From: JACMLD01 sp044227095
GTDB lineage: Bacteria; Bacteroidota; Bacteroidia; Chitinophagales; Chitinophagaceae
Assembly: GCA_044227095.1 (NCBI GenBank)
Contig: JBGAFV010000001.1
Coordinates: 2,790,001-2,854,000, forward strand
Reading direction: 5' to 3'
DNA length: 64,000 nucleotides
Both the position numbers and the translations under genes were made by a program. Position 1 is the stretch's first letter. Every line of letters starts with the position of its first letter. Shown one piece after another: positions 25,806-34,472 of the stretch. Below the pieces are notes generated by a model. That model searched no databases and had not been told where the DNA came from. It saw only the letters and a program-made list of their open reading frames with translations.

Positions 25806-26297
25806 ATGAAACACATTTTGATTTGTATTTGTTTTCTTCCTTTTGCAACAATGGCCCAGGATTGTAACCTAAAAAAAGGCCAGGATGATATAACCAGTAA
25901 GCCAACTTTATCTACAGGGTTTATAGACTTGCAGGGAAATACATTGTCTATTGATATAAATAGTAAAGAGATAGATTTCTTTTTTGTGCTTAGCGGTACA
26001 ACTGTTAAATGCCTTGATGAAGCAACAGAAATTACTTTTGTTTATGAAGGCGGCAAGCTAAAACAGGAATTTAAAAATTATGGTTCCATGAATTGCGAAG
26101 GAATATTTCATGTTATTTTTAAAAACTCGGCATATACCAATTCGCAATTGCAAAGGCTGGCAGCGAAAAAAATTATCTCAATACAGTTTACGGGCAATAA
26201 TCCAAAGCCCTTTATTATTAGCCTTGTGCCAGACCAGCAGGTATTGTTGCAGAATACCATTTCCTGCGTTATAAAAGAAGCGAAAACAGTTTTGTAA
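25806..26297 (+). CDS. Exported hypothetical protein
   Basis: About 163 residues from the ATG at 25806, chosen because it opens a signal peptide (KHILICICFLPFATMA, cleavage near residue 16); the 11-residue extension upstream would spoil it. The mature part is mixed beta with Cys in QDCNLKKGQDD, VKCLDEATEITF, NCEGIFHV and ISCVIKEA, so disulfides are possible in the periplasm. No family is recognised. It precedes the subtilase by 71 bp on the same strand and could be its partner or inhibitor, which is speculation. Confidence 0.6.
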   Translation: MKHILICICFLPFATMAQDCNLKKGQDDITSKPTLSTGFIDLQGNTLSIDINSKEIDFFFVLSGTTVKCLDEATEITFVYEGGKLKQEFKNYGSMNCEGIFHVIFKNSAYTNSQLQRLAAKKIISIQFTGNNPKPFIISLVPDQQVLLQNTISCVIKEAKTVL

Positions 26298-26368
26298 AAC
26301 AGTTATTTAAATACTGCAGTAAAATATTGTTGAGTGCTACTTCAATTTATCCAGATCTTTAAACCTGC

Positions 26369-27973
26369 ATGTGTATGAGAAAAATAATACTTTCACTTTT
26401 TGGTATCTTTTTTTTACTAAATGCCGGTGCGCAAGATATTACCTTACGCGGCTGGCACCTGAAAGATAAAGCTACAGACGGTTTTTATGGTATTAGTTTA
26501 GACGATGCCTATCATTTTTTGGTGACTAACAAAATAAAAAGCACTCCCGTAATAGTTGCCGTACTCGATAGCGGAATAGACACAACCCATGAAGATCTTA
26601 AGAACGTATTATGGATTAACCCAAAAGAAATTCCCGGAAACCATAAGGATGATGACGGCAATGGTTATGCTGATGATGTGCATGGCTGGAATTTTTTAGG
26701 CAATGCCGATGGCAGAAATGTACTGGATGGCAGCAGTGAATGGATTAGGGTATATTGGAGATATAAGGAAAAATATGAGGGAAAGGCAATAAGCACAGAT
26801 AGTATGACGCCTGAGCAACTTTACGAATATACGCTGTGGCAAAAAGCACGAAGCGGGGTAGTTGGTCAGGGTATGAAAGAAGAACAATTGAATAACCTTC
26901 GTCAGTTTTTAGAAAATATTATTTTCTGCGATAGTGTTATGCAAAAGAATCTTGGCAAGAATGAATATTCAAAAGCAGACATTGCTTCATTTAATCCTAA
27001 AAATGATATTGATAAGAAAGTAAAAACCTACCTCACTGAAATATTTAAGGAAGCTACTTCTCCTTCTATGAACAATACTTCTTTAATAAGCGATGTAAAA
27101 GAATATTTGTCAGGAGAAGAAAAGAAAGCAAATGCAGATAAAGTACCGCCGGAAGATTTTCATTTGAACATTACCGGCGATGATGAAAAAGTAGAACGCA
27201 TTTCTTTTTATGGCAACACAGATATACAGGCAGCAAAACCAGATCATGGCACACATGTATCTGGTATTATTGCAGCGCAGCGCAACAATAATTTAGGGAT
27301 GGATGGCATTGCAGATAATGTAAGGATTATGATGGTGCGTACAGTACCAGAAGGAGATGAGTATGATAAAGACATTGCTATGGGTATAAGATACGCGGTT
27401 GACAATGGCGCAAAAATTATCAGCATGAGTTTTGGCAAAAGTTTAAGTCCCGATAAAAAATTTATTGATGAGGCGGTAAGGTATGCTGCCAGCAAAGATG
27501 TATTGCTTGTACAGGGTGCAGGCAATAGCAAAAGAAGTATCGACGCTTATGATAACTTCCCTAATCCAAAATATTTTTTAAGCGACTCCATTGCACCCAA
27601 TTGGATTACAACTGGCGCAAGTGATGCTTATGGTATGGCGGCAGACTTTAGCAATTACGGCGTAAAGGCTGTAGATGTGTTTGCACCCGGTGTTGCTATT
27701 TATTCTACTTTCCCCGGCAGCAGGTATATGTCGCTTGATGGAACGAGTATGGCAACGCCTGTAGTGAGTGGCATTGCAGCTGTACTGCGCAGTTATTTCC
27801 CAAAACTTACAGCAATACAAGTAAAGCAAATTATTGAGCAAAGTGTTGTAATGCCTTCAGACAAAACCATAAAACCGGGTACAACAGATAAGGTAACCAT
27901 GAAAGAATTGTGCAAGAGCGGCGGCATTGTAAATGTTTTCAATGCGGTTAAACTAGCAGTGAGTTACAAATAA
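26369..27973 (+). CDS. Subtilisin-like serine peptidase (S8 family), exported
   Basis: 534 residues with a signal peptide (KIILSLFGIFFLLNAGAQ; the start may instead be the ATG at 26375). The catalytic triad is Asp67 in VAVLDSGIDTTHEDL, His293 in DHGTHVSGIIAAQ and Ser460 in DGTSMATPVVSGIAA. About 200 residues are inserted between Asp and His, much longer than in subtilisin, with acidic, lysine-rich sequence and several helices. There is no pro-domain of usual length before the Asp region and no T9SS tail. The enzyme should degrade proteins outside the cytoplasm, probably in the periplasm or lipid-free at the surface. Confidence 0.92.
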   Translation: MCMRKIILSLFGIFFLLNAGAQDITLRGWHLKDKATDGFYGISLDDAYHFLVTNKIKSTPVIVAVLDSGIDTTHEDLKNVLWINPKEIPGNHKDDDGNGYADDVHGWNFLGNADGRNVLDGSSEWIRVYWRYKEKYEGKAISTDSMTPEQLYEYTLWQKARSGVVGQGMKEEQLNNLRQFLENIIFCDSVMQKNLGKNEYSKADIASFNPKNDIDKKVKTYLTEIFKEATSPSMNNTSLISDVKEYLSGEEKKANADKVPPEDFHLNITGDDEKVERISFYGNTDIQAAKPDHGTHVSGIIAAQRNNNLGMDGIADNVRIMMVRTVPEGDEYDKDIAMGIRYAVDNGAKIISMSFGKSLSPDKKFIDEAVRYAASKDVLLVQGAGNSKRSIDAYDNFPNPKYFLSDSIAPNWITTGASDAYGMAADFSNYGVKAVDVFAPGVAIYSTFPGSRYMSLDGTSMATPVVSGIAAVLRSYFPKLTAIQVKQIIEQSVVMPSDKTIKPGTTDKVTMKELCKSGGIVNVFNAVKLAVSYK

Positions 27974-28066
27974 TTGCCTGGTAATTCTACTGACAAACAT
28001 GTGATTGCGAATTGCATCATAAAATGCAAGAACTAATTTCCGAATGTAAAGAAGATGACATTTCAT

Positions 28067-30532
28067 TTACTCGTTTCGCAGGCTTTTTACCGGGTTTGTT
28101 GTTGCGGTTCCCATTCCTTGCAGTGTTACGATAAGTAAAGTCAGCACAAGCAATAAAAAAGGTGGCAATAAAAAAATGAATAAGTTAAGCTGCGTATGAA
28201 AAGCATAATTCATAAGCCACCGGTCTGCCAGAAAATAAATCAAAGGGACAGCAATAACAGTAGCTAATACAACCAGTTGTACAAAATTTTTTGAGAATAA
28301 AAAGATAATAGATGTAACGGAAGCGCCTAGTACTTTCCTGATACCAATTTCTTTTGTCCGCAAACTGATTGCAAAACTTGATAAACCAACAAGCCCAAGG
28401 CAAGCTACAAATATGGCGAGAATGGTAAATGCAGTGAACACTTTTCCGAATTGCTCATCAGCATTGTATTGCTGCTCAAAATAATCATTCAGAAAAAAAT
28501 ATTCAAACGGGTGAGCCGGAAAGATTTCTTTGTATAATTTTTCTACCGAAGAAAAGTCGTGACGGAAGTTTTTAGTCGTTATATTAATAGAGAAGTAACT
28601 ATAATCCCGGCTCCTGGAAGCAAAATAGTAAATAATTGGATCGTATGCTTCTTTTAAAGAACGCTGGTGATAATCTTTCATTACACCAATCACTTCGCAC
28701 TTCATTCCAAAGTCCAGTTTTTGGTTCAATGCAGCTTCATTGGTTTTAAATCCGAGTCCGCGTGCAAGTGATTCATTGATGATAACATTTGCAAATTCAT
28801 CTTTGGTCATATGCATTCCTATTGTATCGCTGATGCGAAATGATCTCCCTGCAGCCATCGTAATACCATAAGTTTGTGCAAAATGATCATCTATTTCCAT
28901 CAGGTAAGTAATAAAATTCCTGGATGGATCATCGCCGAGTTTACGGATACTGTTTTTGGCAATGAGTGTACCACCCGGAATATCTGACGATGCAGTTACA
29001 TGCTGTACAGCCGGGTTCTTTGTTAGGCTGGTTTCAAATAATGCAATTTTGTTGTAATAGCTTGAATCCAAAAATGCAGGCGCTTTTACAATGACCACCT
29101 GATCTTTGTTATATCCAAGCGATTGATTGCGCATAAAAGACAGTTGTGCGGCCACAGTGATAGCGCCACCAATCAACAGTATCGATAAAATAAATTGCAA
29201 CGACACTAAAAACTTACGCAGTGCAATTCCCCTGTCTGAGCGGTTGAATGATCCTTTCAATACCAGCACCGGTTTAAATGCAGACAAAACAAATGCGGGG
29301 TAAACACCCACTAAAAATACACCCGATGTAAAAATGACTGCCAGCACAGGCCAAAACCATGCATTACGCCAAATTGCTGCAAGAGCAGTTCCAGTAAACA
29401 TATTTTTACCCGCAAATGCACTGAAAAAAGGGAAGCAGCAAAGAACAATAATGAACGCAACCAGTAAGGAAAGTAAATTAATAACAGCCGATTCAATCAT
29501 AAATTGCCAAATCAATTGTCGTTTTGTACCGCCTGCTACTTTGCGTATTCCTATTTCTTTTGCCCGCTCCAGTGATTTTGCGGTAGAAAGGTTCACATAG
29601 TTTATCCACGCAATCGTTAGGATGATTAAACCGATGATTGAAAGAAATCCTACCTGGCTTTCACTTCCGTTCACTTCTGCTTCTTTAACATAGGCAGATT
29701 TCAGGTGTATATCTCTTACAGGCTGCAAATGAAATGCACACCCAAAACTAAATTCCTTCATAACGGAACCCAGGTGCTTTTCAATAAATGCAGGAAATTT
29801 TTTTTCAATTTTTTGAGGATCAGTGCCGGGTGCCAGTAACACATAATTATAAAACTCAGGCCAGGTCCAGTTACTGCTCAACGAGCCATTGTTGTCTAAC
29901 CCGCCTAAGGCAATAAGAATATCAAACTTGAGGTGCGAATTTTCTGGAACGTCTGCAAAAACGCCATTTACAGTTACAGGTATTTTTTGATTGAGGTGAA
30001 GTGTCTTGCCCATTGGATCTTCGTTGCCAAAATATTTTTTGGCTGTTGATGCCGATAAGGCGATGGTATTAGGTGCGTTTAATGCGGTAGCTGCGTTTCC
30101 TTTTATGAAAGGGTAAGAAAATAATTTTAAAAAATTACCATCGGCCAGGTACATTTTTGGTTCATTAAAAGTTGTTGTAACAAGGGATTTGTTTGTATAC
30201 GAGACCGTAGTAGCGCTTACAAACAATGAGGGTGAAACAAGCCTTGCAAAATCACGCACTTCCGGGAAATCTGCCTGCATTGCGGGCCCAACAGCAGGAT
30301 GATTGGTGGCCATTGTTGGAAGATTGGAAAAACTGCCGGAATATGAAATGGTTACCCTATATAGATCCGAAATATTTTTATTGAACTTATCATAACTTTT
30401 TTCAAAATAAACATATTGAAAAATAAAAAAACAAGCAGCCATCCCTATTGCTAAACCAACAATGTTTATAAATGAGTATAGTTTATTTTTTAAAAGATTT
30501 CTCCAGGCAATCTTAAAATAATTTTTTAGCAT
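28067..30532 (-). CDS. FtsX/MacB-type ABC transporter permease
   Basis: The 821-residue protein has the Bacteroidota two-module layout: an N-terminal helix preceded by YFKIAWRNLLKNKLYSFINIVGLAIG, a periplasmic MacB-like domain (about 50-270), an FtsX domain with ERAKEIGIRKVAGGTKRQLI, a middle helix and second periplasmic domain (about 420-680), and a final FtsX domain with RTKEIGIRKVLGASVTSII. Such proteins need a separate ATPase (LolD/MacB-like), which is not next to it. They act in export of lipoproteins, peptides or antibiotics or in mechanotransmission; substrate unknown. It converges on the subtilase. Confidence 0.92.
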   Translation of the reverse strand: MLKNYFKIAWRNLLKNKLYSFINIVGLAIGMAACFFIFQYVYFEKSYDKFNKNISDLYRVTISYSGSFSNLPTMATNHPAVGPAMQADFPEVRDFARLVSPSLFVSATTVSYTNKSLVTTTFNEPKMYLADGNFLKLFSYPFIKGNAATALNAPNTIALSASTAKKYFGNEDPMGKTLHLNQKIPVTVNGVFADVPENSHLKFDILIALGGLDNNGSLSSNWTWPEFYNYVLLAPGTDPQKIEKKFPAFIEKHLGSVMKEFSFGCAFHLQPVRDIHLKSAYVKEAEVNGSESQVGFLSIIGLIILTIAWINYVNLSTAKSLERAKEIGIRKVAGGTKRQLIWQFMIESAVINLLSLLVAFIIVLCCFPFFSAFAGKNMFTGTALAAIWRNAWFWPVLAVIFTSGVFLVGVYPAFVLSAFKPVLVLKGSFNRSDRGIALRKFLVSLQFILSILLIGGAITVAAQLSFMRNQSLGYNKDQVVIVKAPAFLDSSYYNKIALFETSLTKNPAVQHVTASSDIPGGTLIAKNSIRKLGDDPSRNFITYLMEIDDHFAQTYGITMAAGRSFRISDTIGMHMTKDEFANVIINESLARGLGFKTNEAALNQKLDFGMKCEVIGVMKDYHQRSLKEAYDPIIYYFASRSRDYSYFSINITTKNFRHDFSSVEKLYKEIFPAHPFEYFFLNDYFEQQYNADEQFGKVFTAFTILAIFVACLGLVGLSSFAISLRTKEIGIRKVLGASVTSIIFLFSKNFVQLVVLATVIAVPLIYFLADRWLMNYAFHTQLNLFIFLLPPFLLLVLTLLIVTLQGMGTATTNPVKSLRNE

Positions 30533-30650
30533 ATAGTTGGTTTTTAACGCTTATCTACTGTCAATTTACGTTATTTATTTTTGTGTGATGCGTTTTGTAA
30601 GTGCGATTCATAATGACGTTCGATTCGCAATGATACTATCAACCAAAAGA

Positions 30651-30690
30651 AAACCCGTGCTACAAATTGCAGCACGGGTTTTTATATTTA
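30651..30690. terminator. Bidirectional terminator
   Basis: Perfect 11-bp stem AAACCCGTGCT (30651-30661) / AGCACGGGTTT (30671-30681) with TTTTATATTTA on the plus side and TTCTTTTGG on the minus side. It ends ahcY, read from the right; nothing to the left needs it. Confidence 0.85.
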
Positions 30691-30710
30691 TTCCCTTTAG
30701 GGGCGGGGGT

Positions 30711-32036
30711 TTAATACCTATAATGTTCTGGTTTAAACGGACCGGCTTTAGGAATACCGAGGTATTCAGACTGTTCTGTTGTTAGCTCATCCAGTACAAC
30801 ACCAATTTTAGCAAGGTGCAAACGTGCAACTTTTTCATCGAGGTGTTTAGGCAAAACATACACTTTGTTTTCGTATGCTTTAGAGTTTGTCCACAATTCA
30901 AGTTGAGCCAATGTTTGGTTAGTAAATGAGTTGCTCATTACAAAACTTGGGTGACCAGTAGCGCAACCAAGGTTTACCAAACGGCCTTCAGCAAGAATAA
31001 TTACTTCTTTGCCATCAATTGTATAAACATCTACTTGTGGTTTAATAGTGTCTTTTGTATGGCCATAGTTTTTATTCAACCAAGCCATATCAATTTCAAT
31101 ATCAAAGTGACCAATGTTACAAACAATAGCTTTGTCTTTCATTACACGAAAATGTTTTTCTGTAATCAAATCGCGGCAACCACTTGCTGTAACAATAATG
31201 TCTGCTTCTTTTACAGCATCAATCATTTTCTTTACTTCAAAGCCATCCATAGCAGCCTGTAATGCACATATAGGATCAATTTCAGTAACAATAACACGTG
31301 CACCAGCGCCTTTTAATGAAGCAGCAGAACCTTTACCCACATCACCATAACTTCCTACTACTGCTACTTTACCAGCCATCATAACATCTGTAGCACGACG
31401 GATAGCATCTACCAAAGATTCTTTACAACCATATTTGTTATCAAATTTAGATTTGGTAACAGAATCGTTTACGTTGATAGCAGGAATTGGCAAAGTGCCT
31501 TTTTCCATTCTTTCGTATAAACGGTGTACACCTGTTGTTGTTTCTTCGCTCAATCCTTTAATATGCTGAATAAACTCAGGATATTTATCAAACACCATGT
31601 TGGTTAAATCACCACCATCATCAAGGATCATATTTAAAGGACGATCAGTACCACCAAAGAACAATGTTTGTTCAATGCACCAATCAGCTTCTTCCTGTGT
31701 TTGTCCTTTCCATGCAAATACGCCAATACCAGCAGCGGCTATAGCAGCAGCAGCCTGATCTTGTGTAGAAAATATATTGCAAGAGCTCCAGCGAACTTCA
31801 GCGCCAAGGGCTACAAGCGTTTCAATTAATACAGCAGTTTGAATAGTCATGTGAAGGCAACCGGCAATGCGGGCACCTTTTAATGGTTGCTTAGCACCAT
31901 ATTCTTCTCTTAACGACATAAGGCCCGGCATTTCTGCTTCAGCAAGACGGATTTCTTTGCGGCCCCATGCGGCAAGGCTCATATCCTTTACTTTGTAAGG
32001 AAGTTTTAAATCGACAGACTGCAATTTTGTTGACAT
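30711..32036 (-). CDS. ahcY: Adenosylhomocysteinase (SAH hydrolase)
   Basis: 441 residues from the ATG of MSTKLQSVDLKLPYKVKDMS; a 22-residue upstream extension in frame is dismissed. The protein has the substrate domain (ARIAGCLHMTIQTAVLIETL, DDGGDLTNMVFDKYP) and the NAD-binding Rossmann domain with GSYGDVGKGSAASLKGAGARVIVTEIDPI. The C-terminal end KPEHYRY carries the conserved Lys-x-x-x-Tyr-Arg-Tyr pattern that closes the NAD pocket. It splits S-adenosylhomocysteine into adenosine and homocysteine, relieving inhibition of methyltransferases. It is divergent from an Lrp/AsnC regulator that might control it; the shared promoter region is about 140 bp. No SAH riboswitch is visible. Confidence 0.98.
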   Translation of the reverse strand: MSTKLQSVDLKLPYKVKDMSLAAWGRKEIRLAEAEMPGLMSLREEYGAKQPLKGARIAGCLHMTIQTAVLIETLVALGAEVRWSSCNIFSTQDQAAAAIAAAGIGVFAWKGQTQEEADWCIEQTLFFGGTDRPLNMILDDGGDLTNMVFDKYPEFIQHIKGLSEETTTGVHRLYERMEKGTLPIPAINVNDSVTKSKFDNKYGCKESLVDAIRRATDVMMAGKVAVVGSYGDVGKGSAASLKGAGARVIVTEIDPICALQAAMDGFEVKKMIDAVKEADIIVTASGCRDLITEKHFRVMKDKAIVCNIGHFDIEIDMAWLNKNYGHTKDTIKPQVDVYTIDGKEVIILAEGRLVNLGCATGHPSFVMSNSFTNQTLAQLELWTNSKAYENKVYVLPKHLDEKVARLHLAKIGVVLDELTTEQSEYLGIPKAGPFKPEHYRY

Positions 32037-32179
32037 GTTTTTATTTTTTAGATAAGAAGTGATGAATGAACGATGGATTACAAAGGTAGAATGGAAGAAC
32101 AAAATATGCGTGTTTGTTGATAAGTTTAGAACAAAAATGTAGATTTACAGTATTAAACAGAACAAATGAACTGATTTGT

Positions 32180-32677
32180 ATGGAAAAAGCACCCGAAAAA
32201 GAAAAATCAACTAATGCGTTGGTACAACTGGATGAGAAAGACAGGCTTATCCTTAAATTGCTTCAGGAAAATGCAAAAATAACTGTGCGTGAAATTGCTG
32301 CTAAAATACACCTTAGCACCACGCCTGTTCACGACCGTATTAAACGCATGGAAGATGATGGCGTGATTTTGCAATACGCAACACTTGTTAATCATGCAAA
32401 AGTGCGCAAAGGATTAATGGTGATATGTTACATCTCGCTGAAAGAGCACAACAAAAGATCCGGTGCAAAATTTATAAAAACAATTAATGAACTGAGCGAG
32501 GTAATTGAATGTTACAATATATCCGGTGAGTTTGATTTTATGCTGAAAGTTGTAACAGAAAGTATGGATGCTTATTATGATTTTCATGTTAATAAACTCG
32601 GGCAACTGGAAAATATTGGCCATATGCAAAGTACCTTTGTAATGGGGGTGGTAAAACAAACGCATTTGGTAGTTTGA
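32180..32677 (+). CDS. Lrp/AsnC family transcriptional regulator
   Basis: About 165 residues from the ATG of MEKAPEKEKSTNALVQLDEKD; the frame continues upstream but without features. The N-terminal helix-turn-helix is DRLILKLLQENAKITVREIAAKIHLSTTPVHDRIKRMEDDGVI (residues about 18-62), followed by a RAM/AsnC ligand-binding domain with VICYISLKEH and SGEFDFMLKVV. Such proteins form octamers that sense amino acids. It lies head-to-head with ahcY, so regulation of methionine/SAM recycling is a reasonable guess. Its stop codon is the first bases of an 8-bp microsatellite. Confidence 0.93.
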   Translation: MEKAPEKEKSTNALVQLDEKDRLILKLLQENAKITVREIAAKIHLSTTPVHDRIKRMEDDGVILQYATLVNHAKVRKGLMVICYISLKEHNKRSGAKFIKTINELSEVIECYNISGEFDFMLKVVTESMDAYYDFHVNKLGQLENIGHMQSTFVMGVVKQTHLVV

Positions 32678-32779
32678 GTCGTTGAGTCGTTGGTTCGTTG
32701 GTTCGTTGGTTCGTTGGTTCGTTGGTTCGTTGGTTCGTTGGTTCGTTGGTTCGTTGGTTCGTTGGTTCGTTGGTTCGTT
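32676..32779 (+). repeat. 8-bp microsatellite, 13 units
   Basis: Two GAGTCGTT units are followed by eleven exact GGTTCGTT units (32692-32779). The array begins within the stop codon of the Lrp/AsnC gene, so unit changes would not alter the protein but would alter its 3' untranslated region. An antisense frame through it (NQRTNEPT repeats) is an artefact. Confidence 0.98.
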
Positions 32780-32816
32780 GTAATTTTTGGCGATGCAAAG
32801 TATGTTATATTAGAGC

Positions 32817-32899
32817 AAACCCTGAAAGGGTTTAATAGCAATAGCCCCGAATAAAATTCGGGGAATAAATAAGAAGGTATCTCAACCCTGAAGGGGTTG
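32817..32899. repeat. Palindrome-rich (REP-like) element
   Basis: Three hairpins in a row: AAACCCTGAAAGGGTTT (32817-32833), CCCCG-AATAAAATT-CGGGG (32845-32863) and CAACCCTGAAGGGGTTG (32883-32899). The core CCCTGAAAGGG is the same as the second hairpin of the tandem array at 3345-3850, so both belong to one repeat class. Confidence 0.8.
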
Positions 32900-32942
32900 A
32901 ATTAAAGTAATAGAAGAAATCTCAAAATAAAACGGTTTAGTT

Positions 32943-33245
32943 ATGCATACCTACGATACTTTATCAGAAGCAGTAAACGGACTTAAGCAACGTGGCTATA
33001 ATATAGATTTCAATATTGTAGCAGACAGGCTGGTTTGTAACCACACACCTGCGTCGCTTGCGCCTGAAGAGTTTGAAATAACAGAAGTCTATCGGTTTGA
33101 AGGCGATACTGACCCTGCAGATGAAGCTGTGGTATATGCAATCGAAAGCAAACACAAACTAAAAGGTATACTGGTAAATAGCTATGGCGCTGGCGCAGAT
33201 GCAGTGAGTGATGCGTTAATAAAGAAGTTGAAAGAAAGACATTGA
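32943..33245 (+). CDS. Conserved hypothetical protein (often misnamed PRPP synthetase)
   Basis: The 100-residue protein begins MHTYDTLSEAVNGLKQRGYN and contains LAPEEFEITEVYRFEGDTDPADEAVVYAI, a combination I recall as a common small Bacteroidota protein that automatic pipelines label phosphoribosylpyrophosphate synthetase. It has none of the PRPP-binding or ATP-binding loops of that enzyme and is a third of its size, so that name should not be trusted. No signal peptide, probably cytoplasmic. Function unknown. Confidence 0.72.
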   Translation: MHTYDTLSEAVNGLKQRGYNIDFNIVADRLVCNHTPASLAPEEFEITEVYRFEGDTDPADEAVVYAIESKHKLKGILVNSYGAGADAVSDALIKKLKERH

Positions 33246-33320
33246 AGTTTAGAGGAACATGCGTTGCGGCGTGTTCTGAAATGCAGGAATGCTATTTTTT
33301 TTGAGGAATTCATTTATCGC

Positions 33321-33352
33321 GAACGTGCCGCAAGTCACGTTCCAGCTTTTAT
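33321..33352 (+). terminator. Possible terminator after the 100-residue protein
   Basis: A 7-bp stem, GAACGTG (33321-33327) and CACGTTC (33336-33342), followed by CAGCTTTTATTTTT. A similar imperfect palindrome (GGAACATGCGTTGCGGCGTG) is at 33254-33274, so it could also be repeat-derived. Confidence 0.45.
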
Positions 33353-33378
33353 TTTTCACCCTTAACCCCATAACAAAC

Positions 33379-34260
33379 ATGAGAAAAATTTTCTTGTTTC
33401 TTTTTATTCAGTCAGCATTCTTTGCTGCAGGTGCGCAGGACCTTCAACAAATTCAAAAAGATTTTGATGCCCAGGTAAAAAATTCAAAACTGCCCTATGG
33501 CCATGATTCGACAAAGGGCAAGTATTATTCAATACGCGGCTTTAAAATGTATTGCGAGATTTACGGTCAGGGACAACCGCTTTTAATTATTCATGGCAAT
33601 GGCGGCTCTATCAACAATTTTATCTACCAGATTCCCTATTTTTCAAAAAAGTATAAAGTTATAATAGCAGACAGCAGGGCGCAGGGCAAATCAAAAGACG
33701 CCGCAGATTCGCTCTCGTACGAAATGATGGCGGATGATTATGCTGCATTGTTAACGGCTTTAAAAGTTGACTCCGCCTATGTTATTGGCTGGAGCGATGG
33801 TGGCATCGAAGGTTTGCTGCTTGCTATCCGCCACCCGGAAAAAGTAAAAAAACTAGCAGTAACCGGCGCCAATCTTACACCCGATCCTTCTGCAGTGAAT
33901 GAGGATGTAATGGATTTGGTAATGCCTGCTTACACCGCATTAAAAAATAAAACTGTAAAAACGGAAGAAGAAAAAGCACAATGGAAATTGATGCGTTTGT
34001 TAGCGGACGAGCCGCACATACCTTTAACCGATTTAAATAAAATCCATTGCCCCTCCCTGGTTATAGGCGGCGACCATGATATACTAAAGCCTGCACACAC
34101 TTTACTTATTTTTCAAAATATACCCAACGCTTATTTGTGGATATTGCCCAACTCTGGTCATAGCACACCTATTGTTTATAAAGATGCTTTTAATAAAACC
34201 GTTGGTGATTTCTTTGCTCAGCCATACAGGAAGATAGAAAAGGAAGCAAGGTTTTTTTGA
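33379..34260 (+). CDS. Exported alpha/beta hydrolase
   Basis: 293 residues from the ATG of MRKIFLFLFIQSAFFAAGAQ, a good signal peptide; the longer upstream frame is unlikely. Alpha/beta hydrolase motifs are the oxyanion LLIIHGNGGSINNF, the nucleophile elbow YVIGWSDGGIEG (Ser), the acid LVIGGDHDILKP (Asp) and NSGHSTPI (His). Similar Bacteroidota proteins are annotated as generic esterases or lactonases. It should act outside the cytoplasm; the substrate is unknown. It has its own terminator. Confidence 0.88.
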   Translation: MRKIFLFLFIQSAFFAAGAQDLQQIQKDFDAQVKNSKLPYGHDSTKGKYYSIRGFKMYCEIYGQGQPLLIIHGNGGSINNFIYQIPYFSKKYKVIIADSRAQGKSKDAADSLSYEMMADDYAALLTALKVDSAYVIGWSDGGIEGLLLAIRHPEKVKKLAVTGANLTPDPSAVNEDVMDLVMPAYTALKNKTVKTEEEKAQWKLMRLLADEPHIPLTDLNKIHCPSLVIGGDHDILKPAHTLLIFQNIPNAYLWILPNSGHSTPIVYKDAFNKTVGDFFAQPYRKIEKEARFF

Positions 34261-34414
34261 GAATGTAAATGAATGATGAATGTGAAAATATGGAAATGTA
34301 CCAATGTGGAAATGAGGAAGAAATCAGCAGCGAAGGAAGTCAGGTTTGCATACTAAGGTTTTAAGACTTTGGGGTTTGAAATTTAACTTCCTTCTTGATT
34401 GCGATAAATAAAAA

Positions 34415-34440
34415 AGCCGCTTTTCAGCGGCTCTTTTTTT
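34415..34440. terminator. Terminator between converging genes
   Basis: Stem AGCCGC (34415-34420) / GCGGCT (34427-34432) with A-rich sequence on the left and CTTTTTTTT on the right, so it works for both strands: the alpha/beta hydrolase and the M16 pair. Confidence 0.85.
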
Positions 34441-34472
34441 TGGGGTGTTATGCATGGTTCTTATTAGCTCAG

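Noticed and set aside
32037..32179. SAH or SAM riboswitch before ahcY
   Set aside because: I looked for the conserved stem pattern in the divergent region and see only AT-rich sequence; nothing supports it.
32584..32841. Antisense frames with NQRTNEPT repeats
   Set aside because: They are only the translated 8-bp microsatellite and the end of the Lrp gene.
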